Shown here one piece after another: positions 49,401 through 61,600 of a DNA stretch of 64,000 nucleotides. The notes below the pieces were generated by a model that was not told where the DNA came from, ran no database searches, and saw only the letters and a list, made by a program, of their open reading frames with translations. Position 1 is the first letter of the stretch, and each line of letters starts with the position of its first letter. Source of the stretch: Dendrophyllia cribrosa (lineage: Eukaryota; Cnidaria; Anthozoa; Scleractinia; Dendrophylliidae); the NCBI GenBank assembly GCA_024195265.1, contig JAJLRJ010000004.1, positions 27,664,434-27,728,433 of the forward strand. Reading direction: 5' to 3'. The position numbers and the translations under genes are program-made.

Positions 49401-52400
49401 TAACTCTTCTAGCAGTTTTTTTTGTTGATAAAGTGATGGTTTAAATGAACTATTGTTATATTGTGATCCACTTTGACTTTAAAGCAGAGTAAACAAAGCT
49501 TATTCAAACAAGAATAGAATTACAGTTTCATGTTTCAATGTATTGTCATTTTTAACAAAAGATATTATTAAATAACATGTAATTGTTCTCATTAAAGTAT
49601 CTTTAATGTCAGTTAATGTCATGAGCTATTACAAATTAGCTGAAAAAATCTAATCTTAATGAGTTAGTGGTAATATAAATTAGCAAACCAAACTTGAGAT
49701 TCAATTTGCATAAAAACCCACCACTTTGGCATAATGTTTAATCAAAACCTGAATAATAATAACTTAAGAGCCAATATTAAGAACAAAACTTAAATTGCAT
49801 TTGTGACATTAATAATATTGCTTCAGTGGTCACCATGCAGTTTTGTTTAGTCAGAATGATTTATATTTAGCATGATGACTTAAAAAACCAAGCATTGGAG
49901 AAAGAATTTACACACTTTAGTTTCCCAACATTATTTATGATTAAAAACTAGTTCTGTGGACATTACAGCAAAGTCAACTGGAAAGAAATGATTGTTGTTC
50001 AAATGTTGTTAATGAGAAATAAACTATAATTGTGTACTGCTGATGAAAGGTGATGGGTCTTTAGTTGCATAAAAGTAATAACAAAATATTCAGTCATTTA
50101 AAACAGTCTACCGGCCAAGACTGTTAAATTCATGAATCAGGAATGATGGTAAGAAAGCCTTGAAACTGTTAAGTAGAAACCTCTAAAATGATGCAAGGAA
50201 ATGGATTATTAACCTTCACAGTATGGTTTTACATGCATCGTTACACCCAATTGGGTGGAATTAATTTAAGATAAAAAAAGTGTGCTGAAATGATCAGTTG
50301 CAAGACTAAGCTACATTATGGTTGCTGTGTATAATGAACTAATTAACCTTTCTCAAGTCGACAATCTGTTCACGTAGCATTTCCTTCTCCTCCTCTGCAC
50401 TCTTGCTGCGGCCAGACTCGGTATTCAGCTTCTCCTGAAGACTTGTTTCATTGGCCCTACGATCAGACATTGCCTGCAAACAGCAGGGAACAGAAGACAA
50501 GTCTGCTACTTTGTTCAATGAATACAGTTGTAAACATACACAGAGCATGTACATTTAATTTTACATTCTCATTGAAACATTTAGTGATATTGGTTAGAAC
50601 TGAACACTTGGCAAATATCACAAGTTAGAGACTAATATTCTACATACAAATGTAAATTTGCTAAAACTAGCCTGAAGCACTTGTGCTTAATAATTATGTG
50701 CATCAACATTTTAAACAGATTTAAGAATTCTTGGATAATTAAAAAGGTTCAAAGTTGCCCAGCTGTGTTTGCAATTTTCACCTTATAGAGGACAACTTGA
50801 GAAAAATGTAGTGTTCGATCATCATGTCACGAGTGTGGGACATGATGAACATTAAATCTTTCTCATTCCATTACTGAGCTTAACATTTACCATCTTTCTT
50901 TATTTATCACCTCACATGACGGTTTCAACAGTGCTGATCCTAGCAGTACGAATGTCATACAACGAACCTAGTATGTGGGCTAGCTCACCACGAGTCTGTT
51001 GTAGCTCAGTGGTTAGGGCATCTGACCGGTGTGTGAACCTAGTATATAGGCTAGCTCACCACGAGTCTGTTGTAGCTCAGTGGTTAGGGCATCTGACCGG
51101 TGTGTGAACCTAGTATGTGGGCTAGCTCACCACGAGTCTGTTGTAGCTCAGTGGTTAGGGCATCTGACTGGTGTGTGTACCTAGTATGTGGGCTAGCTCA
51201 CCACGAGTCTGTTGTAGCTCAGTGGTTAGAGCATCTGACCAGTGTGTGAACCTAGTATGTGGGCTAGCTCACCACGAGTCTGTTGTAGCTCAGTGGTTAG
51301 GGCATCTGACCGGTGTGTGAACCTAGTATGTGGGCTAGCTCACCACGAGTCTGTTGTAGCTCAGTGGTTAGGGCATCTGACCGGTGTGTGAACCTAGTAT
51401 GTGGGCTAGCTCACCACGAGTCTGTTGTAGCTCAGTGGTTAGGGCATCTGACCGGTGTGTGAACCTAGTATGTGGGCTAGCTCACCACGAGTCTGTTGTA
51501 GCTCAGTGGTTAGGGCATCTGACCGGTGTGTGAACCTAGTATGTGGGCTAGCTCACCACAAGTCTGTTGTAGCTCAGTGGTTAGAGCATCTGACCGGTGT
51601 GTGAACCTAGGATATGGGCTAGCTCACCACGAGTCTGTTGTAGCTCAGTGGTTAGAGCATCTGACCAGTGTGTGAACCTAGTATGTGGGCTAGCTCACCA
51701 CGAGTCTGTTGTAGCTCAGTTGTTAGGGCATCTGACCGGTGTGTGAACCTAGTATGTGGGCTAGCTCACCACGAGTCTGTTGTAGCTCAGTGGTTAGAGC
51801 ATCTGACCGGTGTGTGAACCTAGTATGTGGGCTAGCTCACCACGAGTCTGTTGTAGCTCAGTGGTTAGAGCATCTGACCAGTGTGTGAACCTAGTATGTG
51901 GGCTAGCTCACCACGAGTCTGTTGTAGCTCAGTGGTTAGGGCATCTGACCGGTGTGTGAACCTAATATATGGGCTAGCTCACCACAAGTCTGTTGTAGCT
52001 CAGTGGTTAGGGCATCTGACCGGTGTGTGAACCTAGTATGTGGGCTAGCTCACCACGAGTCTGTTGTAGCTCAGTGGTTAGGGCATCTGACCGGTGTGTG
52101 AACCTAGTATGTGGGCTAGCTCACCACGAGTCTGTTGTAGCTCAGTGGTTAGGGCATCTTACGTGTGTGCGGAAGGTCATAGGTTCAAATCCTGTCAGGG
52201 ACTCAGATTTTTTCTTTGTGCTCGTGACATGATGAACGTTACATTCTTTCTCATTTCTTTACCGAGCTTAACATTTACCATCTTTCTTTATTTGGAGGAT
52301 AACTTTCTAAGAATTTCAGCATAGCAAAGGCCTTTTGTTGTTTGCTATTAATAGTAAATCCTTAGAAATTTAGCCTTTGCCTAAGAAATGAATAGTTTAA

Positions 52401-55400
52401 GAACAAACATACAGTGGGTGACACTTTACTCGGTGCCCCCCATCATCAGCTGGAACTCGTGCCTCCTTTCGGGGCTTATTCCAGGAGGAGTGAACATATG
52501 GGCGACCCCTGCAGCAAAAAAGAGAAGGCACCAGGGGGTATCTAGCAAGCTACAAAAGCACTTCGAAACATTAATTTTACTGATAACAGGCCTGTTACTA
52601 ACAGCTTTCCCAGATCCAAGGGGGTGCGGATGTGGCAGTCTCAATCATCAATGTCAGTTAAGAATTAGATGATCAAGAGAGGCTGTTGTGTAGTGACATG
52701 TCCTTAGACAAGAAACTCTACTCCACAATGTCTCTCTCCATTCAGGTGTATAAGTGGGTACCAACGACAAAATGTCAGGGGTAACTCTGGGATGGCCTAG
52801 GTGTAGCATCCCATCCAGGGGGAGTAGCAATATTCCTGGTTGCTTTATATACAGAAACCATGGCTGTGGCTCAAGCGTGACTTTGCCTTAAATAACTACA
52901 GGACTGACCTTGTTTAGTCTTTGTTTTGTTTCAGACAGCTCTTCCTTTAAACTGGCTGCTTCACCTGTGGCTCTTGTTAACTTTGCCTTCAATGTGTTGA
53001 GCTAATAAAATTAAATAAAAACTGCTCAGAAATGTCTTACATTTATTAAAGAATGAGTTTATTATTCTTCATCGTGGCATTTATAGGCACAATAATAAAA
53101 TGTATTGTCATTTGTCTCACACTGTAGTCACTTAAGATTTACACTGCAATGTTTCAGATCAACTGCTTACTGCTAGTCTTCATCTGGTGTCACAACTGAC
53201 CATGGTGATGCTAAAGGTGAAGCGTAATCAGTTGACCCCATCACCTGATGAAGACTAGCAGTTAGCAGTTGAACACTGCAATCTAAGTCTAAAGTGACTA
53301 CATCATGAAATAAAAGACAATACTACTTTTTTAATATCTTGTAGTGTTTGAAACAGTGATCCATTTTCAAGTACAGTCTGATGGACTAGCAGTTTATAAT
53401 GTAACATACTATATGGCGTGAACCTGGTGGTAGAGCTTTTTCGTTTGCGGCACCGAAACTATGGAACTCTTTACCAGAGGATATCAAGAAAGCGAAGAAA
53501 ACAAATAAAACCAGTTTCAAAAAATGAAACTGATTTGAAAATTGAACCACAAAGTATATATTATTATAATTATTGTAATGTTCATCAGTGTGGAACAAAG
53601 AGTTGAACCTGTGACCTATCTAACACCAGTCGGATGCTCTAACCACTGAGCTACAAGAGATCATGGTGAGCTAGGCCATATATACTACAACTGTAGGTTC
53701 ACATTTGACATGCATCCAGCATACTGTTAATTAAGATCAGCAATGTCAAAAGTGTCATATGTGGTGACGATCAATAAATAAAGATAGCAAATGTCCCACG
53801 CTCATGAGATGATGAGCATTTTATATTTCTCATTTCATTACCAAGCTTGACATTAACCATCTTTCTTTCTTTATAAGAACTACCATTTTCATATAAATGA
53901 TCTATCATACTGTAGGTTCAGCAGACTGCACACCTCATCTTTAGAAGACTTGTTAAGTGTTTCCATATCCTCCTCTTTCTCTGCAAGTGTCCTCTCTGCC
54001 TCTCCTAGCTGCAAGGTTAAATTCTCAATCTGCTTCATCTGACGTTCGACTGTAGCATCAGCTGTTTTGAGACGTTCTTCAAGACTGCCCTTTTCATCAG
54101 TAAGTTGCTGTATTCTTATTTGCTGCCTATAAAATATTGAAATTCATATTAAGTGGATTTCTCTGTGGATAAATTTTTATACTGACTACGTACTGACTAC
54201 GTTCAGACTGAGCAACCAAATTCATGCACTCCTGTTTCAAAACGTTTTCCGCCAAATGTTGCAATATTTTACTAAAAGCAGCCCCCTTTGCAATTTTCAT
54301 GTGATTAATATTAAGTAATTTCAATCTTGAAGTGCACTATGTGGGCTTATCCAGTAAAAGTGTTTTGGTAGAAGGTAATTTGGTAGAAAAAATATTGTTT
54401 ATGGTTTTCCAGTTTCTTTTCGCTTCTGAAACAGCTTCAGAAAGATGTCAAAGTTCATTTCAAGCTTTTACACTACCTGACAGAAGTAACCAAACAGGGA
54501 ATGCATTCTCAGAATTAGGGAATGCAAAGTAGAACACTAAAGGAATGCTAAGGGAATGCAAAGTAGAATGTGAAAGAAATGCTAAGGGAATGCTAAGGGA
54601 ACAGTAAAGCCATTAAAATAATGATTGTCCTAATTTACTTTGCAATCACTATTTTAATGGCTGCCCATGTAAAATGGCCACCGGGATCCCGCCAAGATCC
54701 CGGCGGGAATCCCAGTGGGAGACGGGATCCCGCCGGGATCTTGCCAAGAAAAAATTCCCGCCGGGATGTAGGAGGGAATCCCGGAGGAAATCTCGGCGGG
54801 AATCCCGTCTTCCGGCGGGATCCCGCCGGGAAATCCGTTTCCGGGCGAGAATCCCGCCGGGATCTTGCCAAGAAAAATTCCCGCCAAGATATACTTTCGT
54901 TTCCCGGAAGGAATCCCATCTACTGCCTGGATCCCGCCAGGAAATAAATTTCTTGGCGGGATCCCGGCGAGAATCCTGGCAAGAAAAAAATTTTGCCGCG
55001 ATCCCTCCGGGAAACCTGACAAGAAAAAAAATCCTGTTTGAAATTAATAACGGCTCCAATACCAATATCTTGGCAAACTCAACGAGAAACGTCTTAAATC
55101 CCGACAAGAAAGAGCTGGTCTTGACAAATTCTTTTCAGATCTCGATGCGTTAGTGCAGCGGTGTCGGAGATGCGGTGAGATTAATAGATTGGAAGGCAGG
55201 GAGACTTTAACGAAATACGCGATCGATATTGACAAGATAATCGCACTCCGGTGGACGTTTTTATTATTAAAGATAGCGAGGTTGTCATGAAACTGTCAAA
55301 GTTTGGAAAATGTTGGTAATATGCTCAGGTCAGAGACTAACAGCAAAAAAAACCCACAAAGATCGTGAATCCGGCATTGTGATTGGTTGATTTCAATTAT

Positions 55401-58400
55401 CACGGGTGGCACCCGGCTTGCGTACGATAAAAAAATTCTGAAATTTTAACCACTGTATGCAGAAAAACTATCGTCTTCATAATTTCTTTCCGAGGCAAAA
55501 AAAAAGTTAAAGAGTTAAGTTTCATTAAGCTTGTATCCTTATTGGTAAATGCTCAAATAATTTGGAAGGAATTAATGCGAGTAAGAACGGACCCGGACTT
55601 CAGACCGACGGCGAAGACAGCCCAAGCTACCTGAACAAACACTGAAATGCGAGCAATCAAGGAGTGTAAGAAAGGAAAGACTTTTTGGAAATATTAGATG
55701 TTGTGGATGAAGTTACCGTTTAAAATGACTTTGAATGCTGAATGATCAATGTTAATACTGACATGCCGCTAATTAGGATCATTTTTGACGTGTGGAAAAT
55801 CTGGCCGTCGCTGATTTGAACTTTCGAGAACTTGCTATCAAGAATATTTATTGTTTGCAAGATTTCATTTGCTCAAGCATTCAATGTGAAAAGGTTAGTG
55901 ACTTTTGTTGTTCATTCTTTATTACACTTAAAACCATTAGGATTGTATTTTCTTGTATTAAACAAGGAGCCCGATGGGCTTCGAAACTGGCTCGTTTGGT
56001 CTCAGTTTCCACCCGGTTATTATTTTACAGTTTTATATTAGCATTCCACAATATACAATCCGCCGAGATTCAGGCGGGAATTTTCCTGAAATTTCCCGCC
56101 GGGATCCCGCCGAGAATAAAAATGCCGGCGGCCAAAATCCCGGCGGGAATGCCAGCGGGATCCCGGTGAAATTCCCGCCGGGAAATTGGCCGCCGGGAAC
56201 CCGCCAGGAAATTGGATCCCGCCGCAAAAAAAAAAATCGCGGCGGTCAAAATCCCGGCGAGATTTTACAAGGGTGGCTGTTTTAAAATAATATGTAAGGG
56301 CATTTTGGAAATATTTTGCTTTATTACTGTTTTGCCTTTCATGCCTTAAAAATGATTTTTGATTTACTGTCTCTTGCGATAAGTACGACAAAATTTAAAG
56401 GTTTCATTATGAAGTGTCTTAGATTTTGAGAAAAACAACATTGTTTAAAACAAAGGGCAGTGATCTGGCATTGATATACATGAAGTAACCGCTGTCGCTT
56501 GGAAACCAGTGACACAGAAAGGTCATAAAGCTTTGATCACATTTCATAAACTTGGGGAAAGTATGAAAGCAATCAAAGCATGTCTTTCCTGCAAAATGTT
56601 GATTTCAAAACATACACCCTATGGCAAAAAACAAAAACTGAGTCATGCCTTTTAAACATACATTGGTAGATCTAGGGATACCTTCCACTTAGAAATTAAA
56701 ACAGGCAATATCATATGATAATTCAATCTTTAGAAAAGATTATAAACAATTAAAATAACAATCAACCAATGTTCATGTAATGTACCTCTATGTTCAAGTA
56801 ATGCAATTCTGAAACTTACTTTTGAGTCGAAGATTTGGCTTCTGTCAAAACGCTGTCCTGTAGAAAACATGATATTAACACAGAATAAACACCAATCAAA
56901 CCATATACATGTAGGTAGCATTTAAGGAGATAATTTCGAAAAAGAAGGTAGCAAGGGTGGTCCATTACAGTACAGCAAAAAATCCACTGGCCTGCATATG
57001 AGCCATTTTTTCCTTCCTGAGAGAGGAAAATTGTGCAAAAGCTTGGGGCAAGAAGATTTCAAGATTATAGTGAACTCTCTCTAGGGCAGATAACGAACAA
57101 TTATACTCGTTCTTGAATGATAAAATCAGTTTGTGATTAGAAGTGCTGCATTTGGTCAAATTTGCATAAATTTGCAGTTTCAGTATTTTTAACCAGACGT
57201 TTGGTCTAACAGTGCCCACAGTACACTTTAAAGAGGTGTCAGTTTTAAAAAGAGTTTTAGTTAGACAGACAAGTAAAATTTGGCTGTGACCAGCCAACCA
57301 TGTCCACCTTAATTAGAGAGATGTTCACCTAACAGGAATTTCTACCTTACACGGGAATCCACTTTGAGAACATGGACTATATTCACCTGTTACAACTCTG
57401 TAATAATTAGATGACATAATAAATTTGACCTTGCTAAAAAGAATTGAAATTGCATAAAGTAAACAGAAAACTACTTATTTTTACCTTCTCATTGTTGAGT
57501 TTAGCTTCCCGATCTCTTATGGTGGCAAGATCCTTCTGTGCTACCTGTAGCCGAGTTTCAATGGTCTTCTTTTCTTCCTCCTGGGTTTTGAGTTTTACCT
57601 GATGATTTCATAAAGCAAATTAATCAAAACAATGCTGTAGCAAATGATTTAGATATTCTGTGCTGAAGAGGAATTTTCTTTCTGCAGCAAGAGTACTGGT
57701 ACAAAAAGTATAGGAGAAGAGTAAAAAAAAAACTAGACTGGGCAAAGGGTAGGGGGGAGCTTTTAAAAAGGACTGCACAGCCAGACAATTTAAGTTGAAA
57801 GAAAAAAAAATAGGAGTAATGTTTGAAATTGTGGCTCAGTGCCCAGGTTTACAAATGCCTACTGGAGATTTGGCTCTGCAAGGATTTTTAAAGCCACACA
57901 TTTCTAGTTATTACAATGTAGATGTACAACCAACCTCTGTCTCTTGAAGTTTTTGCTTTGTTCCTGATAGTTCAGTTTTAAGTTTCTTCATTGCTGCTTC
58001 TTGACTTATTTTACTCTTATTTAGCTCTTCTTTTTCCTTCTCAATTTCTTCTTCTAGTGACTGCACCTGTACATCAAAGACAGTAAACATTGTAAAGCAA
58101 CACTGGGTATATGCATGTGTGAAAATATATCAAGTTGCTATTGCATGAGACCATGACCAAATAATATAATTATAATAAGTGTTTAATGATAATGCATGTT
58201 ACACTATTAAACAAGAAATGGCTACATGTTATGACCTAAAGTCAGGTTGACTTGGCACTTGGAGTGACAAATATTGATAATCAAATGAAAGTAAGTTAAT
58301 TCTATTCTTGTTTTCATTTGATAAAATATAATAACTTTCCATTTCCCACGTGTCCACATAGTTTAGAAGTGATTTAATTGCAGGAGAAAGTCTTGTTTTA

Positions 58401-58572
58401 TCCATTAGTTTATTCATACTCTGGATCCAAACATGGTATACAGCAGTCACAAACAAATGCAATCCTCTTTCTTAGTGTAGACTACTAATATGCAGTGAAC
58501 AGTATATGAAGCTAAAATACTATGCACTTATTGACTGAGTGGGAGGGCCGGACAGGAAAATATTTGGCTCTC

Positions 58573-58610
<38 letters not shown>

Positions 58611-61600
58611 ACCATGGCCGAGAGCCAAATATTTTCCCGTCCGGCCCGACCTAACTCAGTCAATAAGCTATTTTATAATATGACAAGAAAGTACAAGAAT
58701 AGTCGTGCAGTGTGCAAGGTCGCTTGAACTCGAGTGGGGCCAGACGGCTTTTTCTGGACCAGCTCACGTCAACCCGTCCGGCCCCGCTCACGTCACCTTG
58801 CGATTCTATTTTCTGTATGATTGCGTCAGCGGGGATGTACGGTCATGTTATAAACCTATCTCATTAACTGCGATTTCATTATGATACAGAGATATAAACA
58901 TTTTACAAATTAAACCATCTCACCTGAATCATATTAAACATGAAATAGAAACATAAATGTATCCTTTACAGTTGTGCATTAGCCAGAATTGAGAACAGGC
59001 AGTCTTGAAAATATGGTGTTTAAAATGTCAGACATGCAGGTCTTAAGATATTACAATTCAGAGGAAGGAAAAAAGACATTTTCTAGAAAAGCATCTCTAA
59101 CAAGCAGATCACAGTTTGACACCTCTAAAAAATGGTTTACTTGTTGTCATTTGAAATATTAAAAGAGCCAAGACTGTTATTATACATGCAAATATACCAG
59201 AAATCAAATATTTATTAGCAATTACTAACTGAAAGGTACCTGAGTTAAACAAATGCAGTTGTATTTGTAGTGGCTTTATTTTTTTATATGTTTGAACATT
59301 TCAAACTAGTTTTATGTTTATTTTTCTCATATCCATTACCATAATAAGAGACAAAGGGAAATAAAATTAAACTGCTTTGGAAAATTTTAAACCCAAACAA
59401 ATATTAAACCACAGCATATACACTGTCTTGTACTCTCAAGTTTAGTAAGCACAATATGGCAGGTTTTCATGAATGTTTCTTGTTTCAATTATTTATAATG
59501 TTACAATTTTTAATCATGTCATGAAAAATATATTTTAACACAATAATTATTCCATGTACACGTAACTTGAGGAACTTACAGTGGACTGCAGAGATGTTTT
59601 CTCTGATTCAATAGATCTCATTTTGCCTTTTAACTCATCCACTTCAGCCATAACTTTGTCAGTTTTGCTTCCATGGGCAGCTGATTTTTCTTTCTCTTGC
59701 TCTCTCTCTTCCAACAACTTAAGTTTATCTCCTATCACAAAAATGAACCAAACATCTCCAATTAACTTTCAGAAACAGGAAATAGAGCATTGTGCTCCAT
59801 TTAATAATCAATAATATCCTAACACAAGTGGTGTCAGTGTAGAGTCACAAACCATCTCACAAATTTTCATGTCAGCATTACCAAAACAATGAAAGAAAGC
59901 TCTCCTTTAATATACCGTACGTAAATCCACTATTAAGCCCCCCTCCCCCCCCCCCCCTGAAATAAACTCCCCTCTCTAATAAGTCTTCCCATTTTGGAGC
60001 AAGAAAATATTTATTAAGGCCCACCCTCTCTTTTAAGTTCCCCACTCCCCCCCCCCCTCTCCCATTTCCTTCACCCCCCCTCTCTCCCATTTCCTTCACA
60101 ACCAAAACAATAAACAACAGACTTTGTTACAGGTACATTTTTACCGTATCAATCCCAGCCCAAATTCACTAGATGTACTTGTACTAAAAATAACAGCTGT
60201 AATAATAATCTATGGGAATTATTGTTCAATCAAAGTATGGTTCATGGACATTTATCCACATGCAGGAAGTTCAGATGACATTGCGTTTCATGTGTTCCTT
60301 TTTGCACTGTTCAGTCCTACAATTCATTCAGTTCATTCAGTACTAGTCTACTATCAGTACACTGTAGCGTTAGTCTCACGATCCAATAAGCCACCTGTAT
60401 CATTTAATTGGATGAAGAACAAAGACAGATTTTACCTTAGCTAACTACTGTAGTCTTTAGTGATTATTGAATATCCCAGTGTGTAAAAACAAACCTTGAT
60501 GTCTGTTAATGAGTTCTGTCATATCTGCATGATGCTGTTTCTTGGCTTTATCCAGCTGGGATCTCAAACTATCATTTTCCTCAGTAACTTTCCTCATTTC
60601 CTGTTCATGAATTTTTCGCTCCTCCTGCTTCACTTGTTTCATCATGTCACGCATACGATTCACTTCTTCTTCCATGTCTTTTCTCTCCTCTTCCATAATT
60701 TTCATCAGTCGTTTGTCAGATTGTTCAGTGTCAGAATTTTTCCTGATGGTTTCATTGTCAAGTTCTAGCCTTCGTACCTTCTCAGAAAGAGACGCCCTTT
60801 CCTTAATCAAGTAATTTACCTGTTCTTTCACAGGGTTAGTGTCTTTACCAATTTGCGTCAAGCCAGATTCCATCAACATGTCGCATATATCCTCTGAAAC
60901 ATAAGCCCCAGCTTCCTTTTCAACTTTCATCTGTTCAAGCTCTGCCTTAAGCTGTTCATTTTCAGCTTCTAAGTCTTGTGTTAAAGCTTCTCTCTCATCT
61001 GAAAGTTGTCTGATATGGGCAACATAGTTTTCCACTTCAATCATTTCCTCTCCATGTTGTTTACGGAGTTGTTCAACACTCTCAAGGGAGGACTTGAGAC
61101 TGGTTTCAGACCGTGTGAACTGCCTCCAAAAGTAACGAAGTTTGTGTTCAACGGGAATATTAGTTCTGTAGCCATCTTTTCCAAGCCTCTCGTCAATGTC
61201 CTCAAGTTCCCCTGCATCCTGAGAAGGACAAGAGTATTAAATAGGTCACAACATCCTTGTCTTAGAAAGTAACTCCCACATTGTCAGTTCTAAAAGTAAT
61301 GACACAACCAAACAAGCTTTGCCAGGTCTCAAGACTACCAGTGGCAAACTACATGTAGCAAAAAACTAGCAAACATTCAGTTTTGGCTTACATGCGTCAC
61401 AGCTGCTTAAAAATTTTTTTGAAAGACTTAAGAATTCTTTTTCCACCCGCTGTTTATGTTTCATCTATTAAAATTGATAAACTGTTATCTGGCAATGATA
61501 GAAAACAAAACCCTGGGGAAATCATTCACAACTCCGGGGGTCCATGTTTGCCACTGATCTGCTAATGTGTTTATATTTAACAGCTTGAATTTAGATACAC

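Noticed and set aside
52131..52205. Functional tRNA gene
   Set aside because: A and B boxes are present, but acceptor and anticodon stems do not pair and a SINE body follows directly.
53245..53262. ctgatga motif as a second hammerhead core
   Set aside because: There is no GAAA after a stem II and no matching stem I; it is the arm of a foldback repeat.
54621..55153. Overlapping long open frames rich in Gly, Pro and Arg on both strands
   Set aside because: They are produced by the GC-rich repeat arms of a foldback element. All frames stay open because the monomers lack stop codons.
60496..60768. Plus-strand open frame of 90 codons
   Set aside because: It is the antisense shadow of the large second exon of the coiled-coil gene.
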